A stretch of 64,000 bases of DNA from Erinaceus europaeus (taxonomy: Eukaryota; Chordata; Mammalia; Eulipotyphla; Erinaceidae). Position numbers and translations under genes: made by a program. The stretch spans positions 64,629,353-64,693,352 of the forward strand of contig NC_080175.1 in NCBI RefSeq assembly GCF_950295315.1, read 5' to 3'. Below are positions 32,201 to 43,808 of the stretch, one piece after another; position 1 is the stretch's first letter; every line of letters begins with the position of its first letter. The notes under the pieces are model-generated. The model ran no database searches and had not been told where the DNA came from. It saw nothing but the letters and a program-made list of their open reading frames with translations.

Positions 32201-32505
32201 TTTTAGCTTTTTTTAAATTTTTTTTATATTTATTTTATTTATTTATTCCCTTTTGTTGCCCTTGTTGTTTTTTTATTGTTGTAGTTATTATTGTTGTTGT
32301 CGTTGTTGGATAGGACAGAGAGAAATGGAGAGAGGAGGGGAAGACAGAGAGGACGAGAGAAAGATAGACACCTGCAGACCTGCTTCACCGCCTGTGAAGC
32401 GACTCCCCTGCAGGTGGGGAGCCGGGGTTCGAACCGGGATCCTTATGCTGGTCCTTGTGCTTTGCGCCACCTGCGCATAACCCGCTGCGCTACAGCCCAA
32501 CTCCC
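32201..32505 (-). mobile_element. tRNA-derived hedgehog SINE, best-preserved copy
   Basis: Antisense, with 14-bp TSD AGCAGAAGTCATTT at 32187-32200 and 32506-32519. Several CpGs remain ('ttcgaaccgg', 'tgcgccacctgcgc', 'acccgctgcgctac'), so it is young. Paired arms CACCTGCAG / CTGCAGGTG and GCTTCAC / GTGAAGC are intact at about 32368-32417. Useful as the reference copy for this window. Confidence 0.95.
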
Positions 32506-32611
32506 AGCAGAAGTCATTTATACTACTCAGAGAAGGAAGCGTTTGGAATATTTTAGTTATTTGGACATTATCAAGCTTTTATTTGTGCTCACATAGAATT
32601 ATAAAACATCT

Positions 32612-32820
32612 TCATTGGGGGATAGCTGGTGGCATACCTGGTTGAACACACATGTTACAATGTGCAAGGTCTTGAGTTCCGGCCCCTGGTCCCCACCTGC
32701 AGTGAGATAGCTTCACAAGTGGTGAAAGAGTGTTGCAGGTGTTTCTCTGACTTTCCCTCTCTATCACCCCCCCCCCTCAATTTCTGGCTGTCTCTATCCA
32801 ATAAATAAAGATAATTAAAC
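32612..32820 (+). mobile_element. Older SINE subfamily
   Basis: 'gatagctggtggcatacctg', box-B-like 'tgagttccggcccctgg', 'cccacctgcagtgagatag', 'gtggtgaaagagtgttgc', a C9 run, 'ctgtctctatccaataaat'. Confidence 0.8.
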
Positions 32821-34249
32821 TTTTATTAATAAAATAAAATAAAACAATGCCATTGTTGTCTTGATAATTATCACCAAAGTGGCCTTGTGTGACGTTGATG
32901 TTCTGTGAAATTGTCTATGTTCAACAACAGAACACCAAGAATGAAGTTTCAGTGGCCAAACAAGTCCGTAGCAACACCAAAACCTGTCTGCCAGTGTTCT
33001 GCCAGCTCTCAGATGTTAGGAACTGCTTTGCCCTTAGTAAGACTCAATTTCAATGCTGGGGAGCTATTGCAGAAGATCTTATGATATATAGGGGAACTCA
33101 TTTTTCAGTGTATTTTTGAGTTATGAATTCACTGTATCACACACAGTAGCAAAAATCATTGTGAAGTGTTTTTAAGTAAAGAAAGTACTTTACTGTGATA
33201 TCAATCATGCAAGGAAACATGAGGAGAATTCAAATCTAATTTGAGTTAGTCTAATTGTACCCAAGGAAAAGGTTAGTAGATAAAACAAATATGATAAAGA
33301 GTTAATTTGATGAAGACTAATTGGAGGAATTTTAATTGTTACTATTTATGGTAAGCAATAAGGAAGAATTTCAGTAGAGGATGTTCCTTCCCACAACACA
33401 CCCCTCTACTTCTATAGTTCAGCTCGCAATGAATTAAAGAAAACAGATTGTAGATATATTAAGTCTTGATTCTGCTACTCAGTTTAAAGACTCTGATAGT
33501 TGGAGCCCTAGCAAAAACAATTTTAGAATCAGTGGTAGCATTAAACTTCTTACTGAGAAGAAACTTCATTAATGTTAATGTTAATGTATGGAGAGAAGAT
33601 AGGTCTCCTTTTTCAAAAAGAGGGTGAATTTGCCTTTCCTTTTATTTTGTTCCATCTAGGGCCTTTCCATTTTGTATTGGATGCATTTGTTCACTCTACT
33701 AAAAAAAAAAAAAAAAAACAAACTAATACTTCTAAAAAAACAACTTACAGAAACATCTGAAATAGTTTTATTATGCATCTTGACAAGGCTTGGTCTAGTA
33801 AAGCTAGGACATTTTAACCTATTGACAAATTAGACTTTAATCTAGGAGTTATGAAATGTACATTAACATACACCTTATATATTATAATATTATCACACAT
33901 GTTATAAATTACATTTAATATATTTTGATAATAAAATATATACTACTTGAAATTATATATATTTACATATATACTTATTAATATATAATATAGGGAGAAA
34001 GGTAGATTTATTTCATTTGGGAATAATTTGAATAATCTTAAATACTTGAACTGTTACAGTAGTATTTAATATTTGTCACAGGAAAATTCATTCATCTCTC
34101 AATTACATATAAAGCTTTGGTAGAACACTATTCTGAACCTTACTTGTTCCTACATGACAGTCTCAGCTGAGAAGACAGTAAAGGACAGCAAAGGGAACTC
34201 AGCTGCAAGGGTGGTCAGAGCTTCACAGCCTTCCTGACTGGCTCGCCAA
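32821..34249. other. Unassigned 1.4-kb stretch
   Basis: AT-rich; an A-run near 33700 and repeated TATA-rich text at 33860-34000. No repeat family or gene recognised. Confidence 0.5.
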
Positions 34250-34250
34250 G

Positions 34251-34333
34251 TGTTAAGTCGCTGCTGACCAATGCCCTTCACCAATTCTGTGTCTGACTGT
34301 TTGTGAAGAGGCTTGATCAGCAGCGACTTAACA
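34251..34333. other. Hairpin: 17-bp perfect inverted repeat
   Basis: The left arm TGTTAAGTCGCTGCTGA (34251-34267) is the exact reverse complement of 34317-34333, with a 49-base loop. A few more pairs form inside the arms (34269-34271 with 34313-34315). It is GC-rich compared with its flanks and has two CpGs. It could be a small MITE, a structured RNA or part of an old element. Confidence 0.8.
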
Positions 34334-35221
34334 AAGACCTAGTTGTCTATAACAATTCCAGAAAGGATCAATTTACAAGCTATTCATGTCCTTCTTAGAG
34401 GTAAAAGTTAAGAAATATGTAGATAATACCCAACAAGGATTCAATATATCTTGGAAACACTCAATCTTCTGATTTCCACTTTGATATGTAGTAAACAAAG
34501 AAGCTGTAACTCTGCTCTTACAACAGGCAAAAATGGAAAAAAAAAAAAAAAAAGGGAATCCAGTATTTTTTTATCCATCATACAGCTAAGGTTACTGGGA
34601 AATCTATATTGCAAATCTGGGTCCAGGAATCTAAAGGGAATCTAAAGAAATACAGCAAAAATCTTGTTGAGCTTAACTTGGGCTCCTCTGAAAACTTAAG
34701 TATTTCTTATCTCAAGACAGGACACCATAAATATGACAACTAGACCTGAGCCCAGCAGGTTATATAATTGTTATTCATCTTATGTATAACTGGCCTTAAA
34801 AGCCTCAATTGAGTTAGAACTTATTAGATAGAGAGTAGACTACAGAAACTGGATGGTGACAAGAGATGGACTTTCTTAATTTAGCTGTTTTGGCCCTTTC
34901 ACCTGGAGTCCTAGTCTTGGTCATAGATAATGGGCATAGACCTACTCAGTGACTGTTATCACACATCATTTCCTTCCAGGATGTCTCTCTGCCCTATCAT
35001 GGGCCTCTTGGAAATTTGTCCTCATTGTAAGTAACACTGATTAAGATTGCCCCACTCTCTCTGGAGGGTATGTGGGTCATCCTACTCTGTCACTTGAGGA
35101 AATTGGTTGTGGAACCTACAGACATGGCTCCAGCTGTGAGTTAGCCTAAACTGAAAGAAACCTCAAGGTCATACAGGCTACTTAGTAAATACTTATAGAC
35201 ATGGGACCCAGGTCATATTGA
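34334..35221. other. Unassigned stretch
   Basis: An A17 run at about 34537. The part after 34880 could be a decayed L1 3' UTR or ERV piece, but I cannot assign it. Confidence 0.4.
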
Positions 35222-35761
35222 TGTGGTGTCGGGGTGCTGACGAGGACCCTGCTTCTCAGTTTGACCAAGTCATCTTACCCATTCTGTTGGGCACCAGAGG
35301 AGGGGGCTGAAAGGGACAAATCAAGGGCAGCAGGGGTGAGTAGGAACTAGGGGTTCTTTCCCTATGGATTGCAGCAAGAGACATCCAAGAATCACTCCAG
35401 GACACTATCTGCCTAGGAATTGCACATTTATTGCATGGCAAGCAAGAGTTTTGATAGGTTGAGATAGGGGGGAGAACAGGACAACTATGACTTACCTTTA
35501 TATGGTCAGGGATGTTAAGGGATATATTACATGGTCAAGACAGCAGGGGACAGAGAGATGATGAGGGTCTTCCCAGTAACTGTTGGGTAAGTGGTCAAGC
35601 TAGTTTGGAAAATGAGGAAGAGAAAACCACCAGCTAGCACAAGATGTGGGCCCCTGGGGAGACTGACAGAATCCTTTACCTCCCAGGGATCCAGGGGTCC
35701 CCCCTGGATGGCCCACACCATGCTCTACCTTGGCTTATGCAAGACCCCACAATGTGGTACA
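35222..35761 (-). mobile_element. Probable solo LTR, antisense
   Basis: On the - strand it starts TGTACCAC and ends CACCACA, and carries a polyadenylation signal in 'catgcaataaatgtgc' (35429-35444 region). Length 540 bp, GC-richer than its flanks. No viral coding sequence is next to it, and I found no exact TSD. Confidence 0.55.
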
Positions 35762-35954
35762 GTTAATTATAAATATGTCTAATACCATCCTCCCAGTCCT
35801 GCCTTTATGGCAATAGCTCAAAATTCATTAGAGTCCTAGTGTCCTAAAAGTGTTTATATCTGAATAAATATTGTAGCTACCTCTCCTCCTGAATTTCTTA
35901 TTCTCTCTGATCCTACTTATTCTTTGGCCCTCCATTTATTAAACATTTGTATGC

Positions 35955-36185
35955 CTTGCCACCTTCCAGACATCAAGTTCCAGATGCTGCCACAACCCCA
36001 TGCTGACTACCCTGGACAGATGACCACATGTCTCTCTGGAGCCCTGCCCCACCAGTAATGCTAGGGACAGTACAAGTGTGTCTAGGAGTATGGACTGACC
36101 AGTCAACTGCCCACATATCAGCAGGAAGCAGTTACAGAAGCATGAAACTCTGTCCTTCAGCATTCCAAAAATTATGGTCCAAACA
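35955..36185 (+). mobile_element. L1 3' UTR fragment
   Basis: 'caagttccagatgctgcc', 'tggagccctgccccac', 'ggagtatggactgaccag', 'aggaagcagttacagaagc' align with 13790-13990 of the L1 3' UTR. Truncated both ends. Confidence 0.75.
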
Positions 36186-36738
36186 GAAAAAAATTGTTAA
36201 GGCTAGGGAATAAACAGGCAGAACCTGGGGAACACAGGCAGTACTGCGACAAAATAGAGTACTTGCTCCTCAGACACAAGGGCTTCCCATGTTATTAGAG
36301 AAAAAAATCAGATAAATTGGTATGTCTTTGTTTAATTAGTCACCACCCTGGCTAACAAGCCACATAGCAGCTATAATAGGCCCACTTTGTCTAGTGATAG
36401 TGTTACTTACTTATGACTGTGTGTGTTAAATAAGCTAGTTAGTTTTGTAACTCATAGAAGTGTAAAGTTAATGGTCATTAAGCAGCATGATGTATTATTA
36501 AGAGAAGTCAGAGATCCTTAGGAAAGGTTGGACAGATGTCCTTCAGAGTTATAAGAAGAGGAGGGAATGTGAGGGAGTGGGATAATATTTTTGAAAGTTT
36601 GGATTTAACCCGCTCATTCCACTTCTGTTAACCCGCTTTGCTTTTGGCATCTTAGATAGAGCCTAGAATGTATGACTGAGATAAAGGTATGGAATGTACT
36701 CATGGAATGCCCCTTGGCCCATCTGCACCTTTAGATAA
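36186..36738. other. Unassigned stretch
   Basis: Contains two 'ttaacccgct' strings near 36607 and 36631. No repeat family recognised. Confidence 0.4.
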
Positions 36739-36831
36739 GAGTGACAACAACAACAACAATAATAAGTACAACAATAAAACAACAAGGGCAACAAAAAGGA
36801 AAATAAATAAATATAAAAAATTTAAAAAAAA
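36739..36831 (+). mobile_element. SINE 3' tail only
   Basis: 'agagtgacaacaacaac', 'acaataaaacaacaaggg', 'caacaaaaaggaaaataaat': the tail of the main SINE, 5' truncated. Confidence 0.75.
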
Positions 36832-36839
36832 AGATAAAC

Positions 36840-37034
36840 AGAGGAGAAAAGAAACAATGTCACAACACCAAAGATTACTCCATTGTAGTAGGAGTCAGCT
36901 CAATATTTATTCATATATGAGAGAGAAACTACAAGATCTCTCAGTTTTGCCATATAATGACTCCAGAGGTAAAACATGGAGCCTCTTATACACAAGTCTG
37001 AAATTTTACTACTGAGTTGATTCCCCAGCCTGAG
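36840..37034 (-). repeat. Old SINE fragment
   Basis: 'agaggagaaaagaaacaatg', 'ccatataatgactccag', 'actgagttgattccccagcc' resemble an old antisense SINE of the same class as 4338-4437. Confidence 0.45.
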
Positions 37035-39235
37035 AAAAATATTCTTCAAACCTTTAGAACATCAAGTATATTTAATTGTTTCTAGTGGTATAGTTAAGGA
37101 AATCACTCTAAAGTGACATACAATTGAGTTAACTATTAAAGTGCTATGAATACAATGTTATGCAAGTAGCCCCATATAAGTTCAAGGCTAATAAATCTAA
37201 AACAAACAAACAAACAAAAAAAGGGATGGCATGAATGAAATTCCCCTTTCATTCTGCTTTTTTTTTTTTTTTAAGGAGTGGGACAGCAATCTGTTTTCTG
37301 CTAACACGGGGTGGGATAAAGTTGTTGAGATCAATGCAGAAGATCAATGATTTCTGGATTATTTCTGGGAATGTACCCTGGTTCTATTGGCAGTTCATAT
37401 GAACCAGGAGAGAAATGTAGGTTCAGCAAGTCTTAAACATGGTATTCTGATGTGGTGAGGGTAAAATTTACAACTATAGAAAACATTATAGCACAGAATA
37501 CCTAAAAATACTATGAGAAAACTAGTAATGTTTGCATACAAGAGATGTCAAATCCAAGTAGGTCACCAATAAATGATAGAGAACCATGAAAAGGGAGAAA
37601 ATAAAATCAAAATTCAAATATTAAAACTAGAGATTGATGGTGATTTCAGAGAAGGAAAGGGTGGCATGGAACCCAAAGCATGAAGGTCAGTAAGAGTTCA
37701 CTCTGTGGGGACTGGGTATTCTAGAAATTATTTACAAGTATAGAAAATAAAAAAGTACTAAGGTTCCATTCCAGCAAGGCCAACTATAAATTATTGTGTT
37801 TAGCTATGTTCTTATTGTGTTTATAAAAAATAGTCGGTCTGCCTTGTTTTATTAGTCAGTAATTATTACAAATTCATATTCACTGTAATTATTTGAAAGA
37901 ATTTAACAGAATGTGGAGAGAAGAAAATCTTTCAATAATTTTCCTTTTTTGTGAACAAATTCTAGTATTTTAGTCATTTTTTGTTTCTACTTCTTACCTG
38001 CAAACTGGAATGAATTCCTCAACTTTCCTAGTTATGTTTTCTCAAATTAATTTCTCCAGTTTTTTTTTTTTTTTAACTTGAGATAGTAATTAAGGCTGTT
38101 TCCTAGGCCATGCAAACTAGAAATAGAGAACCACATGAGGTATTCAGAGAAACCACTACAGGGAATTTCTAAAAATAAATATTATCATTGTACTTTTTCA
38201 AATATCTTACATTAAAATATTTTATAACCCTTTGGTCTTTGTTAACAAGATATAATTAAGGGGCATTGACATGGGATTTCATCTTATTTCTTTTGATTAT
38301 TATAGAATGAGTCTAATAGGAAGATACTATTGTAGTTAAGAGACTATTCTGACTCGAGGGAATAGTGTGATTAAGCAATGTTATATAGAAAAATAAATGT
38401 TATGTGTTCTTCGTGGATTTACAATAGTAATTGTCCTAGTTTTAAAGAATGCATCCCACAGGATTTTCCCATGACAGAAAGAAGGCAGTTTCTACTTGAG
38501 GGAGGTATAAAAAGAAAGACATAGACAAAAACAAACAAATAAAAGCTCTGCATGAATAGTGAAACCTTACCAAATCCCAAGACCTCCAAAATAGGCCTGG
38601 TAAATGCTGCTATTCTGCTTTCCTCAGATCATTCTCCAGAACTTCTCAGGGGCCCACACCCAAAAGTTTACAGAGGTACCCTTGTGATACTATTACTGGT
38701 TTGGCTGCTTTCAATTTTTCTGAGCCAGTGGCTGTCCTAATCTGTTGCCAGAAACTGGGGCAGTGATCACAGCAGAGAACTGACAGCTGGTCAGGGAAGA
38801 GTGCAGGCAGTCCAAGGCAGCTACTACAACCCATTCTGCCATTTTCTCTCTTTCCAGGATCAGTGGCTCTTAAGCTCCAAGTAATGGGGCTTCCTGATAG
38901 CTCCCACAATTTATTAATAACTACTGGGTCATATTACTCCTTGTTTAGGGAGAAAAACTTTCTACAAAGAAAGAAATTATTGTAGTAGTTTCCTGAATGA
39001 AAGAACAGCAGAGTTGCTAATCCTGAAAAAAATGTCTTCATTTCTAAAAAGGATTGGGAATTTTAAAGGAATATAGGGTTGTGAAAACATGACTAGACAG
39101 AAATCAAATAGTTATTTTAAATATTCTTTTGTTGTCAACTAGAGGGGTGAATTTACCTGAAGTGTTGTGTTTTTTCTCTCAAAGAATACACTTTGAAGTT
39201 CCTTCAGTCTAAGGACTTATTTTGTATCACTATGG
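37035..39235. other. Unassigned 2.2-kb stretch
   Basis: Unique-looking sequence with T-runs near 37260 and 38060. No gene, SINE, L1 or LTR landmark. The largest unannotated block of the window. Confidence 0.5.
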
Positions 39236-39345
39236 GGAAGCCTCATCATCCCTACTAGGGCAGGGATCTGGGGAGGTGAAGCTCCAGGACACATTGGTGG
39301 GGTCATCTGCCATGGAAGTCAGGCTGGCATCATGGTATTTGTCAC
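39236..39345 (-). mobile_element. L1 3' UTR fragment, antisense
   Basis: 'tactagggcagggatctggg', 'gctccaggacacattggtgg', 'aagtcaggctggcatcatgg' are the reverse complement of the L1 3' UTR around 13800-13890. Confidence 0.75.
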
Positions 39346-39399
39346 CATATTCCTGGAAAGACACTGCGTATAGGCATTCCTTTTTTATTTTTTAAATTT

Positions 39400-39716
39400 T
39401 TATTTTATTTTAATTTTTTGCCTCCAGGGTTATTGCTGTGCCTGCACCACAAATCCACTGCTCCTGGAGGCCATTTTTTCCTTTTGTTGCTCTTGTTGTA
39501 TTGCTATTGTGGTTATTATTATTGTTGTTGGATAGGACAGAAAGAAGTGGAGAAAGGAGGAGAAGACAGAGAGGAGGAGAAAAATATAGACAATTGCAGA
39601 CCTGCTTCACTGCTGTGAAGAGAACCCCCCTCCCGCAGGTGGGGAGACAGGGGCTCAAACCAGGATCCTTTCACAGGTCAGTGCGCTTAACCCACTGTGC
39701 TACTACCCGACCCCCA
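39400..39716 (-). mobile_element. SINE, long variant
   Basis: 'ttgcctccagggttattgc', 'ccactgctcctggaggcc', then the common tail and body, 'cgcaggtggggagacagg', head 'gcttaacccactgtgctact'. The extra left block also occurs at 52156-52477 and defines a longer subfamily. Confidence 0.88.
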
Positions 39717-39734
39717 AAGACATTCTTATTTTAA

Positions 39735-39955
39735 AATTTACTTATTTTTATTTTTTTGTAATTGTTTACTAATGATTTAATATTGATTTACAAAATTATA
39801 AAATAACAGGGTATAATTCCATACTGTTCCCACCACCAGAGTTCTGTGTCCCCATTTCCTCCATTGGAACTACAGCAGTTCTCCCAAGTCACAGATATAG
39901 GTTGACTATTATTTCTATAACTATCTATATTTGGCTTTTTTCTTTTTTATTATTT
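39735..39955 (-). mobile_element. L1/HAL1 3' end, antisense
   Basis: 'gatttacaaaattat', 'cagggtataattccatac', 'cccaccaccagagttctgtg', 'gttctcccaagtcacag' match the left end of the element at 51225-54668. Confidence 0.75.
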
Positions 39956-39959
39956 ATAT

Positions 39960-41060
39960 ATTTTTATGAGATGGAAATATTGACAAGGCCATAGGATAAA
40001 AGGAGTATGTTTCCACACAATTCCCGCCACCAGAAAACCATATCCCACCCCCTCCCTTGATAGCTTTCCTATTCTTTATTTCTCTGGGAGTATGAACCCA
40101 TGATCATTTTGGGGTGCAGAAAGTGGAAGGTCTGGCTTCTGTAACTGCTTTCCTGCTAAACATAGGCATTGGCAGTTTGATCCATACTCCCAGCCTGTCT
40201 CTTTCTTTCCCTAGTGGGGCAGGGATCTGGTGATGTGAGGCTCCAGGACATTGTTGTCTGCCCAAGGAAGTCAGGTTGGCATCATGGTAGCATCTGGAAA
40301 CTGGAGCCTGAAAAAGAGGTAAGACATAAAGCTGGAAAAAAAAATGTTGACTAATCATGAACCTAAAGAAAGAATATTGCAGATGAAGATTTGGGGTCTC
40401 TGTTCTGGAAAAGCTACTAGTAGGTCTATTTTAAGTATATTTCTGGGGACCCATGACTTTACTAGTTTTTGCCTGAGCTTGACATCTGATATGCATGTGG
40501 ACCCAGGTTATTGTCTGGGAGATTGTTGTTCATTACTCCAGGTCCCCTGAATTGCTTGATGCTGTGGTCTATTTACATAATCATTCTTTTGCCTGAGACC
40601 CACCCTGCCTGCAGGTATTGGTTTATCCCATTGGTTAGAACCTTCATAACAGCTGCTATGGAAGCTTTTTACCTTCTCGCTCTTTTCTTTTCTCCACCCC
40701 CTCTCCTAGCCATTTCCTTTTCCCACCTGCCACTTCCATTTCAAAAGATATAAAGGCGTTGTCTCTGATCAATAAAGGCATTGCATTGTGTTCCCACTCT
40801 GCCACGAGTTCCTCAACTCTCTAGCAAAGCTAGACCAGCAAGAGTTGGTATCATAGTTGCCAAAAGGACGAGAAAGCTGCATCAGGGAAGAGAGTAGCTC
40901 ACAAATATTTGAAAACTGTATAAATATTTTTAACTGTAAACCGCATTGGTTTGAGATAGAGCCCATGTTCAGCACAGGGCCCAATGTAACCTCTGTATTC
41001 TTGTAGGTCTGGGCTTGCATTCTGTGGTCACAGCTAAGAACATTCTGTACAAACATTCTT
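39960..41060 (-). mobile_element. L1 3' UTR, antisense, split by an LTR
   Basis: Reverse complement of the L1 3' UTR: 'acacaattcccgccaccag', 'gggtgcagaaagtggaagg', 'cagcctgtctctttctttcc', 'gcatgtggacccaggttatt'. It is interrupted at 40524 and resumes after 40840 with 'catcagggaagagagtagc' and 'gagatagagcccatgttcag', in the same order as 57230-57430. Confidence 0.82.
40524..40840 (+). mobile_element. Solo LTR inside an L1 3' UTR
   Basis: Starts TGTTGTTC and ends CCAGCA. It has a CCAAT-type element in 'cccattggttag', TATA in 'gatataaagg' (about 40747) and a polyadenylation signal in 'caataaaggc' (about 40780). Its insertion splits L1 text that is continuous at 57230-57260. The U3 end resembles the LTR at 18589-19000. 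Confidence 0.65.
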
Positions 41061-41299
41061 AAGCTCTTTAGAAAATCTCTGATGTTTCATTATGTGCCTA
41101 AGACTGACGTGAATCAATGTGTTGATGTGCATAAGTGTGAGGTCATATATGATTGACTGTACATGAACTATTGAGGTAATAGTGTGAGAGATGGTTAGGT
41201 CTTCTCTTCAAAGGAAAACTGTTTAGGACAAAACTTCTTTGTATAAATTGTTATCTATGACCACCTGTGGCCAGTAGTTTTGCATTCTTTAGGTGAAAT

Positions 41300-41565
41300 A
41301 ATAGTTCCTTGCAGTGCTCGTTAATCCTCCAGCAGAGACTCTCAGACTCTCTTCCTCCTTTCCTTATTTAGACAACTGGGAGACTGTGAGCTCTGAAGCC
41401 CAGCCCAGGGGTGTAGGAGACAGTTCTGTATCTACTATAAAAGATGGGAGAAGGGTGAAGGGGACACGCTGCTGCCTGACTGCCACTGTTGGCAGCACAC
41501 ACTTTTGCAGAAGAATAAATGCCTTACTTCAACTCCTTATTTTTTGCCTTGACAAGTAATTTTAA
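41300..41565 (+). mobile_element. Possible LTR-like piece
   Basis: TATA box in 'actataaaagatggg' (about 41437) and polyadenylation signal in 'agaataaatgcc' (about 41513), with a GC-richer stretch between, spaced as in an LTR promoter and R region. Borders are not visible; it may not be an LTR. Confidence 0.35.
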
Positions 41566-41695
41566 TTGGATGTCATTTACAACAATAGGAATGCCACTTG
41601 CTGAAAACAGTTTAAGATGAAGTCATGATAACCATCCTACTATTAAGGTTAACAAATCCAAAACAGCATAGAGATTAGCCAATATTGATATTATT

Positions 41696-41986
41696 ATTAT
41701 TATTTTTTATATTTATTTATTCCCTTTTGTTGCCCTTGTTGTTGTACTGTTGTGGTTATTATTGTTGTTGATGATGTCATCATTGTTGGATAGGACAGAG
41801 ATAAATGGGGAGAGAAGGGGAAGACAGACAGGGGGAGAGAAAGAGAAACTCCTGCAGACCTGCTTCACAGCCTGTGAAGCAACTCCCCTGCAGGTGGGGA
41901 GTCAGGGGCTTGAACCGGAATCCTAACTCAGGTCCTTGCTCTAGGCGCCACCTGCGCTTAACCTATTGCACTACCACCTGACTCCC
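41696..41986 (-). mobile_element. tRNA-derived hedgehog SINE with TSD
   Basis: Complete antisense copy with 13-bp TSD TATTGATATTATT at 41683-41695 and 41987-41999. Paired arms present around 41850-41900. Confidence 0.93.
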
Positions 41987-42410
41987 TATTGATATTATTT
42001 TTAAATTTTACTTGTTCAGAAGGCATCAGTATCTGGGGCTAATCATGCTGTTATACTGAGGTAAGATTATTTTCTGGGGTTTGGTATTACAAGTTTTTGT
42101 TTTGCTCTTTTTTAGTTTTCAAAATATTTGTCTACATTCTTGTCTTTATAAGAAAAAATCCAACTACATTTTATGAGATTATATTACAGTTATTATAGGT
42201 ATGGAAAAGAATAATGCCACCATTTTGAGTTATTTAGATATGAAGAAATAATGAACCAAATGTAACACAGATTCAAAAGAGAAAAAAAATAGCGATAATT
42301 TTTTGACAACTGATATACTTACTGTGTTAGAGACCTAGTGAGTCTGAGCACCTCTTTGCATGTGATCATAGCTAAGGCCTATGAAACTTTCTTTTTAAAA
42401 AAATGTTTAT

Positions 42411-42541
42411 TCATTCATTTTGTTTTTGTTTTACTAGGGAACTGATCAGTTTTGGTTTATGATGCTGCAGGGTGGGGGGACTGAACCTTGGATTTTGGGG
42501 CCTCAGGAATACGTCTATTTGCAGAGTCATTATGGTATTTA
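42411..42541 (-). repeat. Second SINE family, copy A
   Basis: 'gttttactagggaactgatc', 'ggtttatgatgctgcagg', 'ggggcctcaggaatac', end near 'gtcattatggta'. Shares its plan with 42560-42662 and 78-190. Confidence 0.6.
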
Positions 42542-42559
42542 CCCCCTCCCCCTTTTTTT

Positions 42560-42662
42560 TTTTACCAGAGCACTGAAGAGCTCTGGTTTATGGTGCTGCA
42601 GGGGATTGAATTTGAGACTTCAAAGCCTCAGGCATGACAATCTCTTTGCATAACCCTTCCCA
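42560..42662 (-). repeat. Second SINE family, copy B
   Basis: 'accagagcactgaagagctc', 'tggtgctgcaggggattg', 'gcctcaggcatgacaatctc', 'ttgcataacccttcc'. Head-to-tail with copy A. Confidence 0.65.
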
Positions 42663-42809
42663 ACAAGCTTCCTAATGTATAGGAATTTTGAGAAAAGTGA
42701 AGATTAAAGGGAATCAAATTCCATCTTCTCCAGTAAAAATATAAAGGTCTATATGGTATAGCAGTGTCAGGTCACAGATGATTTTGAGGAACTGGTAAAA
42801 GTAGTTCTT

Positions 42810-43068
42810 TTTAAAAAATATTTATTTATTGTTGTTGTTGTAGATATTATTGTTGTTGTTATTGGTGTCATTGTTGGATAGGACGGAGAGAAATGGAGAG
42901 AGAAGGGGAAGACAGGGGAAGAGAAAGACAATGCAGATCTGCTTCACTGCTTGTGAAGTGACCCCCCTGCAGGTGGGGAGCTGGTAGCTCAATGGGGATC
43001 CTTCTGCTGGTCACTGCACTAAGTGCCATGTGCATTTAACCTGCTGTACTACTGCTCGACTCCCCTAT
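42810..43068 (-). mobile_element. tRNA-derived hedgehog SINE with TSD
   Basis: Complete antisense copy flanked by 11-bp TSD AAGTAGTTCTT at 42799-42809 and 43069-43079. The 'cccttttgttgccc' part of the tail is missing. Confidence 0.92.
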
Positions 43069-43544
43069 AAGTAGTTCTTCAGTCTGATCTTCAGAGACCA
43101 GACTGTCTCTAGGAGGAATCTTTCAATCAGTAGTTATCTCCCTTCTGTCAAAGCCTCTTCCATGAAATTAATCTTCTTGTCAAGAAGATGTGGGCATGGT
43201 ATGTTTGTGTTCAGTATTCTGAGCAACACATTGCTTGACCTGGCTATGGACAGATAAAAGAAATTGGGTCAAGCAGAATATGATAAAAAGAAAGAGTAAC
43301 TAAACTTTGTAGTTACTCCACAGAAACATGTACCTGGTGCTCTTATCATCTCACAGAAAATTTGTCTGAGAAAGAAAACAAAGATGAACTATGTGAGGGA
43401 AAGGGCAGTAATCTATTGAATCTACTTGTGCCTAAAGTAGCAACATTTATCAACATAAGGATATTATATCATTTTTCTTTAACTTAATATTCATTGGCTT
43501 GTAGTCATTGTAATTGTAATATTAAATTTCAAGTCAGCATTCTA

Positions 43545-43614
43545 TTGGGTTGTTGAAAAAGTCATGCTGTATTTCTCTATACAAAATTCTACCATGACTT
43601 TTCTGACAGCCCAG
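43545..43614. mobile_element. 70-bp mariner-type MITE
   Basis: 22-base terminal inverted repeats: 'ttgggttgttgaaaaagtca' plus 'tg' on the left, and the reverse complement of 'ctgggctgtcagaaaagtca' plus 'tg' on the right, 17 of 22 matching. The element is flanked by TA on both sides (43543-43544 and 43615-43616), the Tc1/mariner target duplication. Only 26 bases lie between the arms, so it has no coding capacity and was moved by a transposase from elsewhere. Confidence 0.8.
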
Positions 43615-43616
43615 TA

Positions 43617-43808
43617 TTTGTGTGTGGGGGGAAGACATCCTTTATGGGATACTATTCCTCTTATTTAACATAAAGAGGTTTAAAATAATTTCAACATAAG
43701 TTAACACTATAAAAACATAATATTAACAGCTGATTTTCATCTTTTATGGATATACATGAAGAATGAATGCTCTACAGAATTGATTGTTTGAATATATTGA
43801 CACCAAAA
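43617..43808. other. Unassigned
   Basis: AT-rich spacer between the MITE and the LTR; nothing recognised. Confidence 0.5.

Noticed and set aside
32889..33119. 76-residue open frame with mixed composition
   Set aside because: No recognised domain, no homologous copy in the window, and no splice or promoter context; likely chance.
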